Shown here one piece after another: positions 25,517 through 34,475 of a stretch of DNA of 64,000 bases. Position numbers and translations under genes: made by a program. A model generated the notes under the pieces. It was not told where the DNA came from and searched no databases. It saw nothing but the letters and a program-made list of their open reading frames with translations. How positions within the stretch are numbered: the stretch's first letter is position 1; each line of letters starts with the position of its first letter. This DNA comes from Qipengyuania marisflavi (GTDB lineage Bacteria; Pseudomonadota; Alphaproteobacteria; Sphingomonadales; Sphingomonadaceae): NCBI RefSeq assembly GCF_005884405.1, contig NZ_VCAO01000004.1, positions 62,001 to 126,000 of the forward strand, written 5' to 3'.

Positions 25517-25957
25517 GGGGTGTTTCCTTTCAAGAAACGATCGGTTGCCTGCCCGCATTGTACGGACGACGAACCATTTTCAGGGTTCAACCCGAACGCG
25601 AATGCGAACGGGAGGCGTCAGGTCGTCAAGTGAAAGGAAGTCGCCGTCTGGTTTACGCCGGGGGGCCGCCGATCTGCATCGGTCGCCCAAGCGGCGGTCG
25701 TCAAAAGCCGAAGTCCGTCGCAAAATTCGACGTCAGCGCGGCCCATGTAGCATGGCAATGGCCGATCACCTAACGATTGCTCAGCAGACCTCGGATAACG
25801 GCTTGCCATCAGGGGTGACCGGCGCTATGCGCGCGCCTCCCAGAAGACATTTATGGGAATACGCGCGGGAGGATGGACCTCGGCCCATCCGCTTGACCGC
25901 TTACCATGAGCTGCCAGTCATCAACGATTGCGGCGACAGTGAGAAAGGAGGCCATTC
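25517..25957. promoter_or_regulatory. Gene-free divergent region: csp leader and rplK leader
   Basis: No convincing gene is present in these 441 bp. The left part should hold the leader and promoter of the cold-shock gene and the right part the rplKA promoter and leader. Close to rplK a hairpin GGATGG/CCATCC with an eight-base loop sits at 25871-25890, and a pair CCTCCC ... GGGAGG brackets 25846-25873. AAAGGAGG lies immediately before the rplK ATG. In other bacteria L1 represses its own operon by binding a leader stem that mimics its 23S rRNA site; this hairpin is the candidate here, unproven. Confidence 0.5.
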
Positions 25958-26389
25958 ATGGCCAAGAAGATCGACGGCTATATCAAGCTGCAGGTGCCTG
26001 CGGGCGCCGCCAACCCGTCCCCCCCGATCGGCCCGGCGCTGGGTCAGCGCGGCGTGAACATCATGGAATTCTGCAAGGCGTTCAACGCTGCGACGGGTGA
26101 CATGGATAAGGGGATGCCGATCCCCACGATCATCACCGTGTTTGCGGATCGTTCGTTCACCTTCGTGACCAAGACGCCGCCGGCATCGTTCCTGATCAAA
26201 AAGGCCGCCAATCTGAAGTCGGGTTCGAAAGAGCCGGGCAAGGTTTCGGCCGGAACCATCAAGCGTTCGCAGCTCTCCGAGATTGCTGAAACCAAGATGA
26301 AGGATCTCAACGCGAACGATATCGATCAGGCAACGAAGATCATCGAAGGCTCCGCGCGTTCGATGGGCCTCGAAGTGGTGGAGGGCTAA
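25958..26389 (+). CDS. rplK: 50S ribosomal protein L11
   Basis: A 143-residue L11. The N-terminal domain starts with [39 protein letters not shown], containing the Pro-rich loop that contacts thiostrepton and release/elongation factors; the C-terminal rRNA-binding domain includes [25 protein letters not shown]. It forms the GTPase-associated stalk base. rplA follows after 4 bp, the standard order, under shared control. Confidence 0.98.
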   Translation: MAKKIDGYIKLQVPAGAANPSPPIGPALGQRGVNIMEFCKAFNAATGDMDKGMPIPTIITVFADRSFTFVTKTPPASFLIKKAANLKSGSKEPGKVSAGTIKRSQLSEIAETKMKDLNANDIDQATKIIEGSARSMGLEVVEG

Positions 26390-26393
26390 GACC

Positions 26394-27092
26394 ATGGTAA
26401 AGCAGACCAAGAAGCAGAAGCTCGTCGCTGATAAATTCGATGGCGAAACATTTTACACCGTTGACGATGCGATCAAGGCGCTGCGCGAAGTTGCCAGCAG
26501 CAAGTTCGACGAAGCGGTTGAAGTTGCCATGAACCTGGGTGTCGACCCGCGTCACGCTGACCAGATGGTCCGCGGGATGGTGTCGCTGCCTTCGGGCACC
26601 GGCAAGGACGTCAAGGTTGCGGTTTTCGCACGCGGCGAAAATGCCGAAAAGGCAACTGCCGCCGGGGCCGACAAGGTTGGCGCCGAAGACCTGATGGAAG
26701 ACATGCAGAACGGCAATCTGGATTATGACCGCGTGATCGCCACGCCGGACATGATGGGTGTCGTTGGCCGTCTCGGCAAGATGCTGGGCCCCAAGGGCCT
26801 GATGCCGAACCCCAAGCTGGGCACGGTTACCCCGAACGTCGAGCAGGCGGTCAAGGATGCCAAGGGTGGCCAGGTTGAATTCCGTGTTGAAAAGCAGGGC
26901 ATCATTCACACCGGCATCGGCAAGCTGTCTTTCAAGGATGCCGACATCAAGGCAAACTTCGAAGCGCTGACGCAGGCCATCGTTAAGGCCAAGCCGTCGG
27001 GTTCGAAGGGCAAATATGTCAAGAAGATCACGCTGACCAGCACGATGGGCCCCGGCCTCAAGGTTGATCTGGCCGAAGTCGAAGGCGCCTGA
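26394..27092 (+). CDS. rplA: 50S ribosomal protein L1
   Basis: A 232-residue L1. Conserved regions are [14 protein letters not shown] near residues 44-57, the domain-II stretch [30 protein letters not shown] near 117-146, and IGKLSF. L1 forms the mobile stalk at the ribosomal E site and in many bacteria represses rplKA translation. A strong terminator follows about 75 bp after the stop, so rplJ and rplL are not part of this transcript. Confidence 0.98.
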   Translation: MVKQTKKQKLVADKFDGETFYTVDDAIKALREVASSKFDEAVEVAMNLGVDPRHADQMVRGMVSLPSGTGKDVKVAVFARGENAEKATAAGADKVGAEDLMEDMQNGNLDYDRVIATPDMMGVVGRLGKMLGPKGLMPNPKLGTVTPNVEQAVKDAKGGQVEFRVEKQGIIHTGIGKLSFKDADIKANFEALTQAIVKAKPSGSKGKYVKKITLTSTMGPGLKVDLAEVEGA

Positions 27093-27164
27093 TTTCCTAG
27101 CCTGAGGGACCGCCGTCAGGTGGTGCTCACGGTCTCATAATCGAGACCCTGCAATTGCAGACAT

Positions 27165-27196
27165 GAAGGGGCCGGGGGGAAACCTCCGGCCCTTTT
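27165..27196 (+). terminator. Rho-independent terminator of rplKA
   Basis: GGGCCGG-G-GG paired with CC-T-CCGGCCC around a GAAA tetraloop, preceded by AA and followed by TTTT. It lies between rplA and the convergent acyltransferase gene. Confidence 0.92.
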
Positions 27197-27197
27197 G

Positions 27198-28133
27198 CTA
27201 TCGGCCCAGCATCCGGCGAAGCGCGCTTTCTGCGCCGCTGCGGCGGGCCAGAGCCTTGCCGCCCGCCACCGCCGCATCGAAGCCCGCCTGCGCCGCAATC
27301 AGCGCACGATTGGCCAGCGTGGGGCGCAGCAGCAGGAAACTGGCGCAGTCGGCACTGTGCGTCCCGAACAGCGCCTTGTGAGCGCCTTCGCCCTCAGTAA
27401 AATCGAAAAAGCGAAACTGCTCCTCGGCGAACAATGCCTCCAGCGCGGCCATTTGCAAGACCGTGCCGGGTGACAGGCTGGCATGCTGCGGATCGTAGCC
27501 GAGATAGGCATACACCAATGTCGCGCCATCAACCGGTAGATAGAGATAGGCGACCGGCTCACCATGCAGGAACAGCAGATAGGCACGCAGTCTGTCTCCT
27601 GCGGCCAATTCGCACGCCTCAGCCCGCGCCGATGGTCCTTCGGGCAGGCCCGCGTCGAGCAGCCGGGCCTGGTACGTCCGGCGTGACAGCGGCACTGCCA
27701 GATCGAGGAAGGTCTCGATCTCGGCAGGGGTCCGATAGGCTGTCAGCGCCAGTTCGCCTTCACCGGCTTGTTCAAACTTGCGCCGTTTGCGCCGCAGCGT
27801 GGAGCGGGTCTTGCCCGAAAACCGCGCCAGATAGCTGTCAAAGCTGCCTGTCATGTCGATATATGACCGCGCATAATCTTGCCGTACGCCAATCATGAAG
27901 CCGGGAAACCGGGCCTGCAATTGCGGGATCATCGCAATCGGTGCCGACAGCACTCTCAGCCCGTCAGCCCCGGCCAGATCAGGCATATCGGGCAGGCGCG
28001 CGACCAGTACATCTTCAAGCGAAAATGCGAGGGGGGCCAGCTGCCGCTGGACACTGGCAAGGCGGCGCGCGCCAAGTGTAAAACCCACCCGGTGAAGTTC
28101 TGCGGTCACAGAAACGGCGTCACTCCGCGCCAT
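27198..28133 (-). CDS. GNAT/FemAB-like acyltransferase (CelD/BioF2 type)
   Basis: A 311-residue protein of the acetyltransferase group often found in exopolysaccharide loci. The ATG at 28131-28133 (MARSDAVSVTAELHRVGF) is chosen; the frame extends upstream inside the preceding gene without homology. The middle holds SYIDMTGSFDSYLARFSGKTRSTLRRKRRKFE near residues 115-146, the characteristic basic Sxk.R..lRR segment, and HGEPVAYLYLPVDGATLVYAYLGYDPQHASLSPGTVLQ forms the GNAT core near 210-248. It overlaps the deacetylase gene by 14 bp. Likely modifies a surface sugar or polysaccharide; substrate unknown. Confidence 0.8.
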   Translation of the reverse strand: MARSDAVSVTAELHRVGFTLGARRLASVQRQLAPLAFSLEDVLVARLPDMPDLAGADGLRVLSAPIAMIPQLQARFPGFMIGVRQDYARSYIDMTGSFDSYLARFSGKTRSTLRRKRRKFEQAGEGELALTAYRTPAEIETFLDLAVPLSRRTYQARLLDAGLPEGPSARAEACELAAGDRLRAYLLFLHGEPVAYLYLPVDGATLVYAYLGYDPQHASLSPGTVLQMAALEALFAEEQFRFFDFTEGEGAHKALFGTHSADCASFLLLRPTLANRALIAAQAGFDAAVAGGKALARRSGAESALRRMLGR

Positions 28134-29088
28134 AAAGCGAATTGGCCAGCAATTGTTCGGCGATCCGTGCAGCGCTGCGCACTTCGCTATGCGGCATGGT
28201 GGCAGCCCCGGTCTCGTCACCGATTTGCGGTGGGCGGCTGGTGAAGGTGGCGCTGCGGGCACCGGAGGTTCCGGCCACCGATTCGCAGAACGATGCGAAT
28301 CGGCCGCGCACGATGCTGTTGATCCTGGTGCGGTCGCGGCTGAGCAATTCGAAGCTGTGGCTGACAATATTGAGCATGGCGATATTCTCACGCACGGCAA
28401 AGCGCAGGGCGGCGGTCATTTCCCATGAGGATAAGGCGGTAATCTGGGCGTGCCGAAGACCGCCGAAACTGCGGATCGAACCCACCGGCACCTCAAGCGT
28501 GCCCTTATGGCGAAGCACCTTCTGATGCTGTGGGCCAAGCGTCAGGCGGCAATCGGAATCGCGCATGCCGGGAACATGGCTGCTGTCGTAGCGGATTTTG
28601 CAGCGTGCCAGCGCCCGCATAGTCGCATCGTTCACACCGTAATTTCCGGCGCGGAATGCTGTTGGGGCTGGGGCGCCTGCACGGACCAGATATTCGCACC
28701 CGATCTCGATCAGTTCGACCTGCTCGTCCTCGGTAAATTCATGCATCACGCGTCCCGTGCGGCTGCGCAGCGGATTGGCGTCACCGGCTATTTCGAGCCA
28801 TTCGGGATGAAGGTGCAGTTGCACATCGTGGCCGCGCTTCAAGATCGGGCGGACCACCAGATCCACTGCCCGTTGACCCCATATCAGCGCGGGCATCGGG
28901 TCGACGAAAAACACGCCGGTCAGGCCATTGGCCTCCATCACATCCATCTGGTGGTGGATACCTGCCTCGCCATCGGCGGTGCGGCAGGCGATCGAGCGGT
29001 CAAAATTTTCGGCAAGCGCGCTCACGCCCAGCTGTGCGACCAGCCCGGCGGAATATTCGGTGTCGATGGTGATGTAGACCGCCGTCAT
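28120..29088 (-). CDS. Polysaccharide deacetylase-like (NodB-fold) protein
   Basis: A 322-residue protein of the carbohydrate esterase 4-type fold. It begins VYITIDTEY, the catalytic-strand Asp region, has GVFFVDP, then HDVQLHLHPEWL near 92-103 with the HxHxxW metal ligands, and FRAGNYG near 143-149. No signal peptide, so it acts in the cytoplasm or its export is unusual; related polysaccharide-cluster proteins share this feature. It overlaps the acyltransferase gene, and starts 24 bp after the DUF2339 gene, making a three-gene unit. Probable role is trimming N-acetyl groups or a related hydrolysis on a sugar precursor. Confidence 0.8.
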   Translation of the reverse strand: MTAVYITIDTEYSAGLVAQLGVSALAENFDRSIACRTADGEAGIHHQMDVMEANGLTGVFFVDPMPALIWGQRAVDLVVRPILKRGHDVQLHLHPEWLEIAGDANPLRSRTGRVMHEFTEDEQVELIEIGCEYLVRAGAPAPTAFRAGNYGVNDATMRALARCKIRYDSSHVPGMRDSDCRLTLGPQHQKVLRHKGTLEVPVGSIRSFGGLRHAQITALSSWEMTAALRFAVRENIAMLNIVSHSFELLSRDRTRINSIVRGRFASFCESVAGTSGARSATFTSRPPQIGDETGAATMPHSEVRSAARIAEQLLANSLYGAE

Positions 29089-29112
29089 GGCCGGGGCTGT
29101 AACATGACGTGG

Positions 29113-32040
29113 TTAATTATTCGAGGTGTCCGCCTCGCGGGGCAGGGCGCGCAGCTGGCGGGAATAGAGCCAGCCGATGCCAATCAGGCTGAAGCCCAGC
29201 GCCATGAAGCTGACGACCCGCAACAGCCCTTCCAGACCGGCAGCATCGAAGATGAAAACCTTCACGACGGCGATCAGCATCACGACCAGCGAACCCACGC
29301 GCCAGCTGCGCCGCGCCAGCCTGCTGCCGACGAACAGGAAGCCCAGCGCCAGCAAGATCCCGGTCAGCGAGCGCAACAGATCCTCGGTCTGGCCCAGCGG
29401 GACGCCAGCCATCACCGATCCAGCAAATGCCTGCCTCAGCAGAGTGATCGCCAGCAGGCTGACCAGTACCATCACGGCAGCGTCTGCGGGAAGGCGGGCG
29501 TGCTTGCCCAGCCAATTGCGCAGCAACAGCGCAGCGGCGATTGCAACGCCGTAAGCGGCGGCGGCGAGGTTGGCGACGGGCACCGGGCCAACCGCTTGCT
29601 CTGCCCACAGAGGATTGTGCAGCAGGCCGGAATACAGCGTGAAATGCGCCAGCGCCGCTGTGGCCAGACCAATCGCCTCTGTGCGCTGTTTGCCCAGCCG
29701 GGGTAGGTCGCGATTTGCCGCCCACGCCGCAGCCATCAGCAGTGCTTCCCACAAGGTCCGTTCCAGCAGCCCCTGCGTAATGAAGCGGGTGAAGGTTTCG
29801 ATGGCGAACAGCTGCTTGAAGGCGACATGCGCGGCGATCAGAGTGACCAGCCCGGCCAGCGCGCCAGCAACCATGGGCACATCGGTTTTGACGCTGCGCA
29901 CTGTAGCGACGGCAAGCAGAGCGGCTCCGGCGGGCAGGATATGCAGCAAGACAGATCGCATGAGCGGCAGCTCACCTATGAATACAGGACCACCGGCCAG
30001 CGACAAAATCGCGGCTGTCAGCCAGATTACCGTCGGCGGGAGTGCCCACAGACAGGTGATAGCTGCTGCCACCATTTGCGCGGCGATACGGGCGGGCTGG
30101 GTGATGACAAGGCCAATCGCCAATGTGGCTGCGGTCCACGCCAACACCGCGCCCGGCAAAACCTGCGCCAGCGCGCCATAGATCAGTGCAGTGCCAAGTC
30201 CCTCAGCGACTCGCCTCTGCGGGTCACTGGAATTGCGCCATGCCATCGCCACAAACGGCAGCGCGGCGGCGGTCCAGCGTAGCAGCCCTTTGACGCTGGT
30301 CGTCCGGTCATCAATCTGGGCGAGATTTTCGGCTTCCTGCACCAAGGTGAGGCTTGAAAACAGCGACAATCCTGTGATCACTGCAGCGAACCACAGCAAC
30401 GCCGCAAGTTCTGGCGAGGAACGCTGTCGCAACAGCGCGAACAGCCCGCCAAAGACCGCCGCCGCCGCCAATGGTGCGCTCCACGCGGGCGTTATCATCA
30501 GCAGCGCGGCGAAAACGAGCGCGGCGGTAGAGCCAAGCGCGATTGCCAATTGGCGCGGTTCGTCCCGGCTCCAGATGCGCCAGGCGGCGAGCGCCGGAAA
30601 GGCGGCCAAGGCGAATGTCGCCAGCGCCAGCACGGGTTCGAACATATCACCGTCAGATTTGGCGAGAGTGGCATAGCTGACCACGGCCAGCCCCACAGCC
30701 GTCCCGCACAGTTGCCACAGATCGAACGCGCGATCCTCGCGCCGCCAGATCAGCGCCAGCGGCACCGCTGCGAACAGCCCAGCCAAGGCGGCGGCGACTG
30801 CGGCAAAACCCAGCGGCGCAGCACCGTCCCATTGTGCCAGCAGCAATATCCCGACGATTGCCGCCGCAGCATTGGCTTCGCGCAGTTCGGGCCGCCTCCA
30901 TGCGAACCATGCCAGCGTGGCCCCCAAGATCAGATAGAGCCCCCAGGCCATCGCCGTGTAACCGCCCTGATCCACCAACAGTGCCAATTGCACGCTGGAC
31001 ACCAGCGCTGCGGCCAACCTTACCGGCCGCTCGAATTCCTGCTGGCCCAGCATGGCGGGCAGCACTGCGCCGAGCACGATGAAATAGAGCCCCAGCGCCA
31101 GCATCTCGGCAAAGCCGGGATCGCCAGCCAAGAGCAGCAGCGTGCCCCAGCCAAGCCCGCCGATAAGCGCAGCAATGCCCATCCAAGGGCGTTGCTGGCG
31201 GCGTCCTGAGAAGGCCAGACCCGCTGTCACCAGGCCAAGATACAGCGCGAGCAGCGGCAAGTTCGCCTCTTCGCCGCCCACCAATGCGGGCGCGGCGAAG
31301 CCACCAACCAGACCCAGCACCGCGCTGGGCAGGCCAAAACGGAAGGACAATGCGATGGCCGCCGCCGTCACTCCGGCCAGCCCCAGAAACGCTAGCGACT
31401 GCCCGATCAGGCCATATTGCGTGCCAGCCAGATAGAATGCAGCATAGAGCGTCGCCAAGCCTGCTCCGGCCAACGCTTGCCGCACACGCGGGTCCGCGAC
31501 GCGCGCTTCCTGCCGATAGGCCAGTTCGGCCCCAGCCAGCAGCGAGAAGCCGAATGCAAACGCCATAATCACGCGCAGCAGCGGCGTGACCAGACCGCGC
31601 TCGATCGAATAACGCACAAGGAACACGCCAGCGACCGCCAATGTCACACCGCCAGCCCAGATCGGCAGACGGCGCCCGAAGATGTCCTCCAAGTCGAAGT
31701 TCCAGCCGCGCGGTTCTGGCTCGGGCTCGGGTTCGAGCTGCGGCTCAACCTCAGTGGGTTGCTCTTGAGGCGGGTCCGCTGAAACCAGTGTTACAGCATC
31801 GTCAGCCTCACTGGCCCTCAGCGCGACGGCAGGGGCTTCGACAGTCTCATCCTGCGCTTTATCCTCGGCTATTGGCTCCGGCTCGGCATTGTGCGCGGTC
31901 TCCGGTGTTTCCAGCCGCTGCAGATATTGCAAAGTCCAGTTCTGCGCCGTGTCCAGCGCATCCAGCCGCCGTTCAGCACGGTCCAGCCGCTGCCACAGAT
32001 AGGCTGTGATACCCAGCAGGATGAGGATGAAGAACCACAT
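29113..32040 (-). CDS. DUF2339 giant polytopic membrane protein
   Basis: A 975-residue protein made of an N-terminal membrane anchor (FFILILLGITAYLW), a predicted coiled/acidic Pro-Glu-rich linker to about residue 112, then roughly 25 closely packed hydrophobic segments. The junction RGWNFDLEDIFGRRLPIWAGGVTLAVAGVFLVRYSIERG is the DUF2339 signature. The ending SFMALGFSLIGIGWLYSRQL is typical. Function is unknown; the family is often large and envelope-associated. It stands upstream of the deacetylase and acyltransferase genes and 71 bp downstream of the CinA-like gene, all leftward. Confidence 0.9.
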   Translation of the reverse strand: MWFFILILLGITAYLWQRLDRAERRLDALDTAQNWTLQYLQRLETPETAHNAEPEPIAEDKAQDETVEAPAVALRASEADDAVTLVSADPPQEQPTEVEPQLEPEPEPEPRGWNFDLEDIFGRRLPIWAGGVTLAVAGVFLVRYSIERGLVTPLLRVIMAFAFGFSLLAGAELAYRQEARVADPRVRQALAGAGLATLYAAFYLAGTQYGLIGQSLAFLGLAGVTAAAIALSFRFGLPSAVLGLVGGFAAPALVGGEEANLPLLALYLGLVTAGLAFSGRRQQRPWMGIAALIGGLGWGTLLLLAGDPGFAEMLALGLYFIVLGAVLPAMLGQQEFERPVRLAAALVSSVQLALLVDQGGYTAMAWGLYLILGATLAWFAWRRPELREANAAAAIVGILLLAQWDGAAPLGFAAVAAALAGLFAAVPLALIWRREDRAFDLWQLCGTAVGLAVVSYATLAKSDGDMFEPVLALATFALAAFPALAAWRIWSRDEPRQLAIALGSTAALVFAALLMITPAWSAPLAAAAVFGGLFALLRQRSSPELAALLWFAAVITGLSLFSSLTLVQEAENLAQIDDRTTSVKGLLRWTAAALPFVAMAWRNSSDPQRRVAEGLGTALIYGALAQVLPGAVLAWTAATLAIGLVITQPARIAAQMVAAAITCLWALPPTVIWLTAAILSLAGGPVFIGELPLMRSVLLHILPAGAALLAVATVRSVKTDVPMVAGALAGLVTLIAAHVAFKQLFAIETFTRFITQGLLERTLWEALLMAAAWAANRDLPRLGKQRTEAIGLATAALAHFTLYSGLLHNPLWAEQAVGPVPVANLAAAAYGVAIAAALLLRNWLGKHARLPADAAVMVLVSLLAITLLRQAFAGSVMAGVPLGQTEDLLRSLTGILLALGFLFVGSRLARRSWRVGSLVVMLIAVVKVFIFDAAGLEGLLRVVSFMALGFSLIGIGWLYSRQLRALPREADTSNN

Positions 32041-32111
32041 CGGACGTGCCTATCCCGCAGCTACAAGGCTGGAGCGGTGCCGATGCGGCATAAGTCGAAG
32101 CGCGCGCGGTG

Positions 32112-32873
32112 TCAGATGCCACCCGGCGTAAAGTCGAAACCCGCCGCGCCAAGCCCGTCACACAGCGTGTCGAAGCAGCTTTGCAGTTCATCGGCATCGG
32201 TCGAGCGGATTACAAAATTGGCACCTACGCGGCCATCACGGAAGAACGGATAGCTGCCGATCTGACATTGGGAATGCGCCTTTTCAACTTCGCGCAGCAA
32301 TTCGGACACTTCGCTTTCGGGAATGAAACCGCCCACAGTTTCGCTGATCAGCGGTGCGCCGCCTTCCAGCGTCCCGGTCAGCGCATCCAGCATTCCGGCG
32401 GTGATATGCGGCACCCCGGCCATCAGATGGACATTGCCGATCCGAATGCCCGGAGCGCCCGACATCCGGTTGGGGATCAGTTCGGCCCCTTCGGGCGTGC
32501 GCGCCATGCGCAGCCGCGCGTCGGTCAGCCCGCCCTTATCCGTATAATAGCGTTCAAGGATCGCGTGCGCTTCAGGGTGGATGATAACCGGCACGCCCAG
32601 CGCCGCGGAAACCGCATCCACGGTGATATCGTCATGCGTCGGGCCAATGCCGCCGGTGGTAAACAGATAGTCATAGCTTTCACGCAGCGCGTTGACCGCT
32701 TCGACAATCCGGTCCTGCACATCAGCGACCACGCGTACTTCGGACAGGCGGATGCCCTGCACCTGCAACCAGCTGGCGACCTGCGCGATGTTCTTGTCAT
32801 GCGTGCGCCCGGACAGGATTTCGTCACCGATTACCAGCAGTCCGGCGGTATAAATGCGTGCGGTCATGGGCAT
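32112..32873 (-). CDS. CinA-like molybdopterin-binding domain protein
   Basis: A 253-residue protein with the MoCF/CinA N-terminal domain: GLLVIGDEILSGRTHDKNIAQVASWL near residues 12-37, DYLFTTGGIGPTHDDITVDAVSAALG near 68-93 and NVHLMAGVPHI near 147-157. It lacks the C-terminal nicotinamide-nucleotide amidohydrolase domain, as in many standalone CinA-type proteins; COG1058 members hydrolyse ADP-ribose or FAD-type pyrophosphates. Two ATGs, at 32873 and 32867, are equally possible. It ends a run from the monooxygenase gene 30 bp upstream. Confidence 0.9.
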   Translation of the reverse strand: MPMTARIYTAGLLVIGDEILSGRTHDKNIAQVASWLQVQGIRLSEVRVVADVQDRIVEAVNALRESYDYLFTTGGIGPTHDDITVDAVSAALGVPVIIHPEAHAILERYYTDKGGLTDARLRMARTPEGAELIPNRMSGAPGIRIGNVHLMAGVPHITAGMLDALTGTLEGGAPLISETVGGFIPESEVSELLREVEKAHSQCQIGSYPFFRDGRVGANFVIRSTDADELQSCFDTLCDGLGAAGFDFTPGGI

Positions 32874-32902
32874 TCTCTAACCATCCCGCAGCTTGCTGGC
32901 TA

Positions 32903-34393
32903 CTACTCGGCGGCCTCAAAGACTTGGTCGTTCCCGGTTTTCGCAAAGACAAGGTTTCCATCATCCACGGGGTCTTTGCGCATATATACCCGGTCGCGAA
33001 GATAATCATGGCTCAACCGCCACGGATCGGCGAGAGAGCTTTTGGGCATAAGATGTTTTGCGCGCTGGATATAGCCGGAGGTGAAATCGAACATCTCATG
33101 ATCTTCGATCACAGCGTCTTGCGGGATGACCGGGGTGGCAGAATGCGCCCCGGCGTCGCGCATATGGTTGAGAACGCGGCAGAGATATTGCGTGACCATG
33201 TCGACCCGCAAGGTGGCGCTGGCGTTGAGATAGACCACCAGCAGGGCAAAGTTCGGAATGCCATCGAACATGCAGTTCTTGTAGAAAAAGTGGTCGCTGA
33301 ACACGACAGCTTTGCCATCAAGGCTGATGGCGATCTTGCCCGCGACCGCCAGCTGGAGTCCGGTCGCGGTAACGATAATATCGGCGGGCAGGAACCGCCC
33401 GTCCTTGAGCCTGACGCCGTCTTTCTCAATCGCGGTAATGTGCCCGGTGGCAATGGCGGCACGGTCCTCGACAATGGCGTCAAACAGATCGCCATCGCGC
33501 ACAAAGCACATGCGTTCGTCCCACGGATTGTACGGGGGGGTGAAATCAGCTGCATTGTACTTGTCGCCAAGGTGGCTCTTGATATCCTTCTGCAACATGG
33601 CGACGACTTTTTTGGGCTTGGCTCTTGACCGTTTGAAGAACCAGTCGGTGAAAAACACATTGCGCTTCCGCAAGATTTTGTGCGCCAACTTTGCTGGTAA
33701 GATACGGTGCAGCAAATTCGCCATCCGGTCCTTGCCGGGCAGCGACATCACCCAGGTGGGCGTGCGCTGCAACATCGTCACGTGCCCGGCGGTTTCCGCC
33801 ATTGCGGGCACCAGTGTGATCGCTGTCGCACCCGAACCGATCACCACCACACGCTTGCCCGCGTGGTCGAGGTCGGACGGCCAGAATTGCGGGTGGGCAA
33901 TGGTCCCGGCAAAGCTGTCGCTGCCGGGAATTCTGGCATCGTGCGGCTGTTCGTAATCGTAATAGCCCGAGCCGAGATAGAGGAACCGCGCTGTCAGCGT
34001 GCTGCGGCCGCCCTGTGCATCCTCAACCGTTAAGTGCCACGCCGCGTCTTCGGCGCGCCAGTCGGCGGCGATCACGCGGGTGTTGAAGCGTATTTTCTCC
34101 CGTATGCCGCGATTGTCGACCACGCGGTGGAGATATTCCAGGATCGACGAAGCATCGGCAATCGAATCCTCATGCGTCCACGGTTCGAAATGATAGGACA
34201 GCGTTTGCATATCGCTGTCCGAACGTACGCCGGGATAGCGGAACAGATCCCATGTCCCACCCAACTGCTCGCGCATTTCCAGAACCGCGTAACTGCGGTC
34301 GGGGCTCAGCATCTCAAGATGCGCCGCCATGCCGATGCCTGAAATGCCTGCTCCGACGATAAGCACGTCGAAGTCGATGGCAGTTTGCGTCAT
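32903..34393 (-). CDS. Flavin-containing monooxygenase, Baeyer-Villiger type
   Basis: A 496-residue FAD/NADPH enzyme. The ATG at 34391-34393 (MTQTAIDFDVL) has GGAGAG directly upstream. The FAD motif is LIVGAGISGIGMAAHL near residues 10-25, the Baeyer-Villiger fingerprint FAGTIAHPQFWP (FxGxxxHxxxWP) lies near 152-163, and the NADPH motif is VVVIGSGATAITLVP just after it. Substrates may be ketones or related lipophilic compounds. It is downstream of the Wzy-like polymerase by 82 bp and upstream of the CinA-like gene. Its place in a polysaccharide neighbourhood is probably incidental. Confidence 0.9.
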   Translation of the reverse strand: MTQTAIDFDVLIVGAGISGIGMAAHLEMLSPDRSYAVLEMREQLGGTWDLFRYPGVRSDSDMQTLSYHFEPWTHEDSIADASSILEYLHRVVDNRGIREKIRFNTRVIAADWRAEDAAWHLTVEDAQGGRSTLTARFLYLGSGYYDYEQPHDARIPGSDSFAGTIAHPQFWPSDLDHAGKRVVVIGSGATAITLVPAMAETAGHVTMLQRTPTWVMSLPGKDRMANLLHRILPAKLAHKILRKRNVFFTDWFFKRSRAKPKKVVAMLQKDIKSHLGDKYNAADFTPPYNPWDERMCFVRDGDLFDAIVEDRAAIATGHITAIEKDGVRLKDGRFLPADIIVTATGLQLAVAGKIAISLDGKAVVFSDHFFYKNCMFDGIPNFALLVVYLNASATLRVDMVTQYLCRVLNHMRDAGAHSATPVIPQDAVIEDHEMFDFTSGYIQRAKHLMPKSSLADPWRLSHDYLRDRVYMRKDPVDDGNLVFAKTGNDQVFEAAE

Positions 34394-34475
34394 GTGTCTC
34401 TCCAATGGCTATCAAACTAGCCAAGAGGCGGGGGATAGGCCAGCCTGCGTTTCAACCTGCAACCTTTTTGCCAGT

